Assembly: GCA_009746045.1 (NCBI GenBank)
Contig: RPFO01001235.1
Location: 1 to 47,014, forward strand
DNA from: Mesostigma viride
Taxonomy: Eukaryota > Streptophyta > Mesostigmatophyceae > Mesostigmatales > Mesostigmataceae
Length of the DNA: 47,014 nt
Direction of reading: 5' to 3'
The position numbers were made by a program, and so were the translations under genes. The notes under the pieces are model-generated. The model was not told the origin of the DNA, did no database searches, and was given only the letters and a program-made list of their open reading frames with translations. Below, one piece after another: positions 27,751 to 35,855 of the stretch (position 1 is its first letter; the number at the start of each line of letters is the position of its first letter).

Positions 27751-30700
27751 ATGACGACCAAAGTTTACCTGAAGTACAACCCGCGCTGGCTCCCAGCCCA
27801 ACAGATGGCAATCGACAATGGAGAGAAACTAGGCCATCCTTTCTTGGCAGCCCTCGACAAGGACGAGAAAACAGCCAAAAAGTACACGAGCGTCAGGGAT
27901 GTCGAACACCTTATGGAAATTCACAAGGAGTGTATCGACCATCCACACATCGACATGCACTGCCTTTACGAGATGGTCAAGGAGGATCACCCCTCCTGGA
28001 TGCACTTCGACCTCGATGACATCTACCCAAAAGGAGAGGACATCCCAGACGTGCTCCACCACTTCATACGCATTTTTGAGGCCTTCTGCTTCGATGTGCT
28101 GGAAAAAAACCCAGACGGCTTCAAGTATCTCATCTCAGGCTCACCGAGAGAGAAAGGAGACGGCATGAAGGTGTCATTTCACATAGTGGTCAAATACCTA
28201 AAAACCACCGACCTGGCCGCGAGACACTACATCATCAACGAATTTGGCTATTATGTCCGCAGCCACTTCCTCGACCCCGACTCGACATTTCACAAAGACG
28301 CGGCGCTCCTCATCAACCGAGAGAAGGGTTGGCCGTACATCCAGAAAAAATGGGAGACGTTTGCGGACATCCCCAAGGACTGCGCGACGGATGGAAACAT
28401 CAAGCTGGTTATCGATGAGTCGATTTACACGAAAAACAGATGTTTTCGGATGGTGGGCCACCACAAGTTTGGCCAGCACGACCCCAACGCGGTATTGCGC
28501 ATCATCAGCGGGTCGGACGACATCAAGGACCATCTAGTCAACATTTACCCCACAACCGACCAGACAGGCGTCCAGACCGTCGAGATGCCCGAGGGGTGGA
28601 AGGAGCACTACATGAAGAAATCCGGAAACGCTGGAAGGAGGGCTCCCAGTGCGTCCATCTCTATGTGGAAAACCGTTTCTGGGACGTTTGTGGACGCTTC
28701 GAAAGTCGCCAGATCAGTCGAGGCCATCGCGAAGGTGTCGCCAGGGTCCAGGTACATGAATACACAGGAACAGTTTTCTGTTATGCGCGGGGGCGCCGTC
28801 AAAGTCTCTCGCTTTACATTGGACCCAGGCACCAAGTGTCTGATATGCAAGGAGAGCCACAACAGTCCAGGTCACGGGCCAAGGGTCGAGGAGTATAGCG
28901 ACGGTGAGGTGGCGTACACCTGTTGGGCCGAGAAGCCCAAACCGTGCAAGACGCATATCAAGATCGCCGACCGGTTCGAGTACATCTCCGACAAGGTCGA
29001 GTTCACCGAGGTGTACAGCGAGGGGAAGGTGCGCCACTTCGACCTGGCGCCGATCGTGCACTCCCTCCATCCAGGCAGCACCGAGAAGCTCACGTACATC
29101 ACCCAGTCGAGCATGGGCACTGGGAAATCAGAGGCAAACCGCGCCATGATCGCGGCGGTCCTCAATCTCTACAAAGATGCGCGAGTGTTGCTGATGTTCG
29201 CCAACATCTCCCTATCCAGGCAGGAAGAGTACAACCTCAACAAAGATGTCATTGATCCAGCCCTGAACGGCGGCAAAACGAGAACGCGTGCTGAACTGCT
29301 GGCTGATTACAGATACTTCCTCAACTATCTCAAGAACTCTCGCAAGGAGGAAGGCGCCAATGACTATTGGATCACCCACCCACGCGTGCTGGTAGTCCTC
29401 AACAGCATCCTGCGCCTACAGGACCGCAGATTCGACGTCGTTATCTTGGACGAGGTCGACAGCATTTTTAACGCCTTGTCTAATGCCGTCATGAGGGACC
29501 GAGAGAACGTTTTCAAGGCACTCATGGACATCATCACGAACGCCAAAGTATTGATAGCATCGGATGCCAACATCACGGCAGGGGCTGTTAACTTCATCAG
29601 GTCCCACAGACCAGCCACGGACTTTCGCGTCATCAACAACGAGTACGTTAGACCTACTAACAGGGTGTTACATTTTACATGCATCAAGCCAGGGAGGGGG
29701 TGCGAGAAGGAGTGGATATACCAGGCGTCGAAGCAGGCAAAGAAGTTTCTGGACGCTGGCAAGACGTTCGTGCTGGTCAGTTCTGAGGCAGGCGGCACTC
29801 TCGACAGGGTCCGCGAACAGCTCGGAGACTCTCTCAACGGTGTCAACACGCGCCGATACACCAGCAAGACGCCGAAGGGCGACCTCGACCTGGGAGCGAA
29901 CGAGGCGTGGAAAGATGTCCAATACCTCGAGTACAGTCCGACCATATCCGTTGGCGTTTCGTACACCCTTCCCACGTTCGACTCGATGATCGTCATGGCT
30001 CGGAACAGTGACAAGCACGCCCCATACACCACTACACTCCAACAAATGCACCGCGTAAGGCAGCTGCGAGAGGGCGACGTGCACGTTTTCTACCTCGACT
30101 CGACCACGCCCGCAACCAGACCGCTTGCGGATTTCAAGCTGATCAAGAGCCACACTCGCCAACAAGTCGACGAGATGTTCATGATGATGAAAGGGTTGAA
30201 ATCTAGCGTCATTAGTTCATGGGGCGAGGACGGGGAGCGCCTTTTTGGCGACACATCCCCAGCGTACAATTTACTGTGCCGCAACCTAGAAGCATTAGGG
30301 GCGTCAAGGAGCCATTACGACGAACTTATGATAAGGACGCTGAGGGAGCGGTATGGTTACAAGATAGCAGGAGAAGTCCAGGCGGGCAGGTCGGAAGAGG
30401 CACCAAAGCTGAAGAAAATAGAGAAGGGAGAGTTTGAGCCGCGGATGATCAGCGCCGAGGAGTACCGCGAACTCACGGCGAGGGCAGGTGACCGTGACGC
30501 GATATTGACAGACGCCGAGTGCAAGCTCGTCGAGATGTACGAACTGTGTCATGACCGGTACAAGATATCAGAGGACCTCATAGACGAGGGCCTCATCAAG
30601 GAGCTGGCCGATGAAAAGGCTCGCGAGACGTACCATGCCAGGGAGCAGTACTCTCGCGTGACAGAGCTCGGATGGGAGGCGGCGATTGGCGAGGGCATCG

Positions 30701-31224
30701 TCGACGACCGCGCGAGGAAGAGTGAGAACGTCTTCGGGCTCGTCAGGAACAAGAAGATCGATCACGCCTACCGCCTCACAATGGCCAGACAACTGCTGGC
30801 TGGCAGTGGGATCATGGAGTTTTGCTTAGACGGCAAGAGTGCATCGTCGACGGCTATCAGCCGCGAGAGGCTGACTGAGGCGGTGAACAAACTCGACCGG
30901 GATTGGTTGTATACCTACCAGGGGAAGTTCCGGTCGGTGTTTGGGTATCGACGGAGGAGCAAGAACGGACCTGGGTGTCTAAGTTTCGAGCAGTGTGTGG
31001 GGGTCCTCGAGTCCATCCTCGCGTCCACGTTGGGCATTAATATGAGAACTTGGCGCGAGGAGCACGAGAAGGCAAGCGACGCCTACGTCTCTAAAGAGTG
31101 CATGATCGAATTCTTTGAGAAGTATAAGCCAGAATGGTGGGGGAAGCAGGCAGAGATAGCGGAAGATATCAAGAAAGTAAGGGAGTTCAAGATGCCTAGT
31201 GACTATCAGTTTGCGTTTCGTTAA
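27751..31224 (+). CDS. PLV primase fused to an OBP/UL9-like SF2 helicase, 1157 aa
   Basis: Replication protein with an N-terminal archaeo-eukaryotic primase: motif I HFDLDD (D87, D89), motif II VSFHIV (S142, H144), motif III around D222 with YTKNRCFRMVGHHK (226-239). A Cys/His cluster (C363, C366, H370/H375, C391, C399) probably binds zinc. The helicase follows: Walker A SSMGTGKS (453-460), Walker B VVILDEVD (563-570), IASDAN (602-607) and a QQMHRVRQ motif VI (764-771). The LDEVDS box and the SDAN strand are like herpesvirus UL9 / origin-binding-protein helicases rather than SF3 helicases. The C-terminal ~350 residues are helical and unassigned. The frame is open upstream to 27631, but ATG 27751 follows the promoter motif. 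No polymerase domain is seen, so host polymerase use is inferred. Confidence 0.85.
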   Translation: MTTKVYLKYNPRWLPAQQMAIDNGEKLGHPFLAALDKDEKTAKKYTSVRDVEHLMEIHKECIDHPHIDMHCLYEMVKEDHPSWMHFDLDDIYPKGEDIPDVLHHFIRIFEAFCFDVLEKNPDGFKYLISGSPREKGDGMKVSFHIVVKYLKTTDLAARHYIINEFGYYVRSHFLDPDSTFHKDAALLINREKGWPYIQKKWETFADIPKDCATDGNIKLVIDESIYTKNRCFRMVGHHKFGQHDPNAVLRIISGSDDIKDHLVNIYPTTDQTGVQTVEMPEGWKEHYMKKSGNAGRRAPSASISMWKTVSGTFVDASKVARSVEAIAKVSPGSRYMNTQEQFSVMRGGAVKVSRFTLDPGTKCLICKESHNSPGHGPRVEEYSDGEVAYTCWAEKPKPCKTHIKIADRFEYISDKVEFTEVYSEGKVRHFDLAPIVHSLHPGSTEKLTYITQSSMGTGKSEANRAMIAAVLNLYKDARVLLMFANISLSRQEEYNLNKDVIDPALNGGKTRTRAELLADYRYFLNYLKNSRKEEGANDYWITHPRVLVVLNSILRLQDRRFDVVILDEVDSIFNALSNAVMRDRENVFKALMDIITNAKVLIASDANITAGAVNFIRSHRPATDFRVINNEYVRPTNRVLHFTCIKPGRGCEKEWIYQASKQAKKFLDAGKTFVLVSSEAGGTLDRVREQLGDSLNGVNTRRYTSKTPKGDLDLGANEAWKDVQYLEYSPTISVGVSYTLPTFDSMIVMARNSDKHAPYTTTLQQMHRVRQLREGDVHVFYLDSTTPATRPLADFKLIKSHTRQQVDEMFMMMKGLKSSVISSWGEDGERLFGDTSPAYNLLCRNLEALGASRSHYDELMIRTLRERYGYKIAGEVQAGRSEEAPKLKKIEKGEFEPRMISAEEYRELTARAGDRDAILTDAECKLVEMYELCHDRYKISEDLIDEGLIKELADEKARETYHAREQYSRVTELGWEAAIGEGIVDDRARKSENVFGLVRNKKIDHAYRLTMARQLLAGSGIMEFCLDGKSASSTAISRERLTEAVNKLDRDWLYTYQGKFRSVFGYRRRSKNGPGCLSFEQCVGVLESILASTLGINMRTWREEHEKASDAYVSKECMIEFFEKYKPEWWGKQAEIAEDIKKVREFKMPSDYQFAFR

Positions 31225-31353
31225 ATCAGGGGCCAAAACGGCAGCGATGACTATGCCTGACCAGGGCTCCAAATAGAAATCCCTTGCCGGTTAACACCCA
31301 CAAATACGCTTAGACATTTTTTGAAAGTGGCGCATCCTTTTGAAAAAAAGACC
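31225..31353. other. Short gap between the last viral gene and the right TIR
   Basis: 129 bp with no ORF and no AATAAA. The viral coding block ends here. Confidence 0.5.
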
Positions 31354-31501
31354 CTAAACCCCGCCACCCCCTCTCCCGCCCTTCCCGAGTACCGCGAGGA
31401 CGCAGACCCCTGCACGAAAGTTCCGCGAATTTCCCGACCAGGGCTGGGTTTTCCAGCGACCCAGGTGCGCGCTGGGCGGTGAGCTTGACTTTTCGGGTCC
31501 C

Positions 31502-31552
31502 GCGTTCTGCCCAACTCTTAAAAGCTTTTGGTATAAAAGTTGGGCAGAACGC
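31502..31552. promoter_or_regulatory. TIR hairpin, copy 1 (right)
   Basis: Arms GCGTTCTGCCCAACT / AGTTGGGCAGAACGC, the same element as in the left TIR. Confidence 0.6.
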
Positions 31553-31689
31553 CGAACCTTCTCCCGCCGTCCTCACACACCCCCGCTGTCCGCGGTCGGT
31601 AATGGTTGAGCAAAACGGAAGTCACATTTTTCACGCCGCCCATCGACCCGGGTGCGCGCTGGGCGGTGAGCTTGACTTTTCGAGGTCCC

Positions 31690-31739
31690 GCGTTCTGCCC
31701 AACTCTTAAAAGCTTTTGGTATAAAAGTTGGCAGAACGC
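31690..31739. promoter_or_regulatory. TIR hairpin, copy 2 (right)
   Basis: Same hairpin with one G missing from the downstream arm (AGTTGGCAGAACGC), which leaves a one-base bulge. Confidence 0.6.
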
Positions 31740-32123
31740 CGAACCTTCTCCCACAGTTCTCACCCAACCCCGCTGTCCGCGGTCGGTCATGGTTGAGCAA
31801 AACGGAAGTCACACTTTTCACGCCCGTCACGAACCATCGCACCCCCAGGCTCGGGAGTAGGAGGGGATCGGTAGGCGGCAGCCCCACGGCTGGTGGTGAC
31901 GGATGCCAGCATTATAAAGCACCTCTAAAGCCCGGCGACCCTCGAGCCAAGGTTGGCGGGGGTTGAGAAGGGGCAGTAAGCCCGTGACGGGTGTCAGTAA
32001 AAAGTCAAAAAAACTCCAATATTTTATCACTCAATTATCACTCAATCATCATCACTCAATAATAGCTCCCCGGTACCCCACAAGCCCCTATCACTCAATA
32101 GGGGTTATATATATATATATATA

Positions 32124-32447
32124 AGTAACATTTAAACTCAGCCCAGTTTTGACGTCATTTCCAACTGAAAAAATTATTAATTAAATAATTCATTGATAAA
32201 ACACGCGCTCCTATTGGGGAGTCGCAGAGCACAATAATACATGTTAAAGTGCTTTTCATCCCTGTATGTTGCACGCTGGGATCTAAAACTGAAAAATTTA
32301 AACTCACATCAATAAGGCTAGTCTGAGTCTGAGTCATCAATTATGTGGGGAGGGCGGCGCTTGTGGCGCGGGGTCGCCTTCGCTTGCTTGCTAGCCGTGC
32401 CCCGGTGTGCGACCTGCTTCGATCCGAACGCACTCTACTATCTCCGC
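32124..32447. other. Host flank right of the provirus, no gene recognised
   Basis: AT-rich to about 32340, then a GC-rich stretch. No ORF with recognisable content. The junction with the TIR is blurred by the (TA)9 run. Confidence 0.4.
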
Positions 32448-32738
32448 CTAACCTCGCGCAGTCGAGTCGGGTGGCAGATTGGGTAACTCTACACCTGGGC
32501 ATGCGCAAAGCGCAGCTCGCACCTCATCTAACCCTACTATTTCATCGTCCCCGTCTGTGTAGAGCACATGGACCATGTTGTGCTCCTTATTAAACGCCGT
32601 CACATGGGCATGATACCGCTTCTCCCCTGAGTTTGGGCCTGAAAATATCTTGCATACCGGGGTCCCCACCAACCATTCCGGCTCGTGCACGTCCATGACA
32701 TGCGATTTGAAAAGTGCCATCGCCGTCTTCTCCGCCAT
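32448..32738 (-). CDS. Small Tudor-like domain ORF, 96 aa
   Basis: Residues ~20-75 read WLVGTPVCKIFSG ... HAHVTAFNKEHNMVHVLYTDGDDEI, with the G-x-V-x-K-x-F, G-x-V-T and V-x-Y-x-DGD-x-E pattern of small Tudor-like domains found in plant and algal chromatin-related proteins. There are no further domains. It may be a host exon or gene fragment left beside the insertion, or part of a repeat. It starts at ATG 32738; internal ATGs exist. Whether it is expressed is unknown. Confidence 0.4.
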   Translation of the reverse strand: MAEKTAMALFKSHVMDVHEPEWLVGTPVCKIFSGPNSGEKRYHAHVTAFNKEHNMVHVLYTDGDDEIVGLDEVRAALCACPGVELPNLPPDSTARG

Positions 32739-32792
32739 CGCTGATTCCGTTTTCTGTGCTTATTCCGTTTTCCCACCCCTCATGTTTCGCGC

Positions 32793-33882
32793 ACATACGA
32801 AAAGGACTTGAATTTCCTTGCTAACAGGTCGGTCTCGGCAATTCATCTTGCATTCACTGGAATTCATTCATCGAAGCCCCGAGACTGCCCGTCCAGTCTG
32901 AACATACGAAAAGGACTTGAATTTCCTTGCTAACAGGTCGGTCTCGGCAATTCATCTTGCATTCACTGGAATTCACTCATCGAAGCCCCGAGACTGCCCG
33001 TCCAGTCTGAACATACGAAAAGGACTTGAATTTCCTTGCTAACAGGTCGGTCTCGGCAATTCATCTTGCATTCACTGGAATTCACTCATCGAAGCCCCGA
33101 GACTGCCCGTCCAGTCTGAACATACGAAAAGGACTTGAATTTCCTTGCTAACAGGTCGGTCTCGGCAATTCATCTTGCATTCACTGGAATTCACTCATCG
33201 AAGCCCCGAGACTGCCCGTCCAGTCTGAACATACGAAAAGGACTTGAATTTCCTTGCTAACAGGTCGGTCTCGGCAATTCATCTTGCATTCACTGGAATT
33301 CACTCATCGAAGCCCCGAGACTGCCCGTCCAGTCTGAACATAGAAAAAGGACTTGAATTTCCTTGCTAACAGGTCGGTCTCGGCAATTCATCTTGCATTC
33401 ACTGGAATTCACTCATCGAAGCCCCGAGACTGCCCGTCCAGTCTGAACATACGAAAAGGACTTGAATTTCCTTGCTAACAGGTCGGTCTCGGCAATTCAT
33501 CTTGCATTCACTGGAATTCACTCATCGAAGCCCCGAGACTGCCCGTCCAGTCTGAACATACGAAAAGGACTTGAATTTCCTTGCTAACAGGTCGGTCTCG
33601 GCAATTCATCTTGCATTCACTGGAATTCACTCATCGAAGCCCCGAGACTGCCCGTCCAGTCTGAACATACGAAAAGGACTTGAATTTCCTTGCTAACAGG
33701 TCGGTCTCGGCAATTCATCTTGCATTCACTGGAATTCACTCATCGAAGCCCCGAGACTGCCCGTCCAGTCTGAACATACGAAAAGGACGAATTTCCTTGC
33801 TAACAGGTCGGTCTCGGCAATTCATCTTGCATTCACTGGAATTCATTCATCGAAGACCCGAGACTGCCCGTCCAGTCTGAAC
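32793..33882 (+). repeat. 109-bp tandem repeat, 10 copies
   Basis: The unit starts ACATACGAAAAGGACTTGAA and recurs exactly every 109 bp (32793, 32902, 33011 and so on). Copies are almost identical. The exceptions are an AG/AAA variant near 33343, a two-base deletion near 33787, and C/T changes in the first and last copies. Each unit holds the 7-bp inverted pair GTCTCGG / CCGAGAC. No ORF of note. Confidence 0.96.
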
Positions 33883-34019
33883 TTCATACTACCGTTGTAC
33901 GAAATTCAGACTGCACGAACCTCGAGGATTGTCAATGAATGCCCATGAATTTCATTTGGTCGCACAAAAATGTTTTATTCAAGAGAACAGTGGCAATGGC
34001 ATCAAACTGCATTGTTTTC

Positions 34020-34934
34020 CTTTCATTTGTCACCTTTTGAGCTGTAAACAGTCTATTTTGATGGTCTACATGCTGCTTACAAGTTTCCAGCCTGATCTGA
34101 GTTCATTTGTTCAATATTCATATTTGTTTCATGTAAGATAACCGAGAAAATGACGAAAAACTGCACATGTATGCTGTCACGTGTCACCATTTGAGCTCAG
34201 AATGAGCCCAATTTTTGTGGGTGGTCTATTTATATGGTCTAGATGCTGCCTGCAAGAATCCAGCCTGAAATGAGTTCATTTGTTCACTGTTCATATTTGT
34301 TTCATGTAAGAAAAGGGGGAAAATGACGAAAAACTGCACATGTATGCTGTCACATGTCACCATTTGAGCTCAGAATGAGCCCAATTTTTGTGGGTGGTCT
34401 ATTTTCATGGTCTAGATGCTGCCTGCAAGAACCCAGCCTGATATGAGTTCATTTGTTCACTGTTCATATTTGTTTCATGTAAGAAAAGGGGGAAAATGAC
34501 GAAAAACTGCACATGTATGCTATCACATGTCACCATTTGAGCTCAGAATGAGCCCAATTTTTGTGGGTGGTCTATTTTCATGGTCTAGATGCTGCCTGCA
34601 AGAACCCAGCCTGATACGAGTTCATTTGTCCACTGTTCATATTTGTTTCATGTAAGAAAAGGGGGAAAATGACGAAAAACTGCACATGTATGCTGTCACA
34701 TGTCACCATTTGAGTTCAGAATGAGCCCAATTTTTGTGGGTGGTCTATTTTCATGGTATAAATGCTGCCTGCAAGAATCCAGCCTGATATGAGTTCATTT
34801 GTTCACTATTCATATTTGTTTCATGTCAGAAAAGGGGGAAAATGACGAAAAACTGCACATGTATGCTGTCACATGTCACCATTTGAGCTCAGAATGAGCC
34901 CAATTTTTGTGGGTGGTCTATTTTCATGGTCTGA
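34020..34934 (-). repeat. 173-bp satellite array, inverted, about 5 copies
   Basis: Reverse-complement copies of the satellite at 11168-13174 (GGGTGGTCTATTTTCATGGTCTAGATGCTGCCTGCAAG and so on). The leftmost unit is diverged and the inner copies are close to the left-array consensus. The array ends abruptly at about 34934 (GGTCTGAAGGCTGG), where Copia B remnants begin. Confidence 0.94.
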
Positions 34935-35050
34935 AGGCTGGATGACCCCTGCTTTATTGACAAATATAAGGATTTAATCACATGTGGAAAAATTGAGTAA
35001 AATTTATGAAATTGAGCAAACACTTATGAATCCCCTCGAACAGGTAGAGA

Positions 35051-35240
35051 TCACCTTTCTGCCCCGGGTTCCCCTGCCCCTGCCGCAACCCGAGGACCCT
35101 CGTTTTCCCCTTGCGGTGGCATTGAGCTATCCACATACAGCTCCATGCAAATGGGTTGTGATAAATCCACTGCAGACAACAGAATGCCAGATGAAGCCCT
35201 GACCTGATCAGCCACCTTGGCAGACCCTAGCTCCATCAGC
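35051..35240 (-). pseudogene. Copia B RNase H fragment
   Basis: Encodes LLSAVDLSQPICMELYVDSSM, which lines up with LILSGIDFAQPITLEIFVDSSM of element A (start of its RNase H domain). It then ends in a divergent Gly/Glu-rich tail. It is separated from the upstream RT part by the LINE fragment. Confidence 0.75.
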
Positions 35241-35848
35241 ATTAATTAATTAATTAATAGACACGTGACTGCGTCACGTGAGCATAAGTCCTCAGTGGGA
35301 GGGGAACATGGGATGGAATGGATGGTATAAGCTATCTAGGTCCTAGTTACAGGGGTGTGGGCACCGCGGCCCGAATCGCTATGAATGCCATACTTGGTCA
35401 CACGCGGAGCCCCCACAGGCTTGGGGGTGGTCTCCTTCATCACTACTTGCCATCTATCCTTGCGCACCATCTGCCTCCATATTACAGACAAACCAGGAGG
35501 CTGCCCGGGGGTGAGCCCGTCACGTCTAGTGTAGCACATGTCCATGCCGAGTCTATCACGAAAAGTCCACGGGTGGCGGCCCTGCCGCGCGCGGCCGGGG
35601 GCACGCCAGGTGAGGACATATCGCCCAGGCTGGGCGGGCTTGGTGCCAGCTAGTCTATCTGATGTATCTACCTGATCTGTGCGGGCCAGGTGCCCGGCTA
35701 GGCCCAGGCGCCTGTGCCTAATAATGTGGGAAACATAGGGCAAATCAGCGTACAAATCCTCATTACTAATGTGCAAACCAAAGGGGATGTTAAGGGCCTT
35801 GCGCAGCATCTTGGTGACGGCGCCGTCGAGTCGTTGCTCCAGCTCCTG
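35241..35848 (-). mobile_element. 5'-truncated LINE fragment inside Copia B
   Basis: About 0.6 kb on the minus strand. Its ORF part (from 35848 to 35336) ends the Copia B frame with LRKALNIPFGLHISNEDLYA, then HIIRHRRLGLAGHLART. This is the conserved 'lp.is..i..RRL...GH..R' end region of non-LTR retrotransposon ORF2 proteins. It ends in an (ATTA)n tail (35241-35257), as in L2/CR1-type LINEs. The 7-bp flank CATCAGC occurs at both 35234-35240 and 35849-35855, a probable target-site duplication. Confidence 0.78.
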
Positions 35849-35855
35849 CATCAGC

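Larger units (their letters stand above)
13438..32123. mobile_element. Integrated polinton-like virus (PLV), ~18.7 kb
   Basis: Terminal inverted repeats of about 766-770 bp bound 16 tightly packed genes in two divergent blocks that meet at 23767-23805. Diagnostic genes are a PLV-type major capsid protein, a penton-like minor capsid protein, an A32/FtsK-type packaging ATPase, a tyrosine recombinase and a primase-helicase. All large genes are uninterrupted; the one visible lesion is a C8 frameshift in the AT-hook gene. The TIRs are nearly identical, so the insertion is recent or maintained. Both ends are (TA)n runs, (TA)6 on the left and (TA)9 on the right, so a target duplication cannot be delimited. 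No DNA polymerase or protease gene was recognised. Confidence 0.92.
31354..32123 (-). repeat. PLV right terminal inverted repeat
   Basis: Inverted copy of 13438-14203 starting CTAAACCCCGCCA and ending in GGGGTTATATATAT. The differences seen are a 1-nt deletion (AGTTGGCAG for AGTTGGGCAG near 31730), the TA copy number and a few bases. It carries the inverted 188-bp duplication and two hairpins. Confidence 0.95.

Noticed and set aside
32793-33882. CRISPR-like array (regular 109-bp spacing)
   Set aside because: The whole 109-bp unit is repeated with no variable spacers, there are no cas genes, and the context is eukaryotic. It is a simple tandem repeat.
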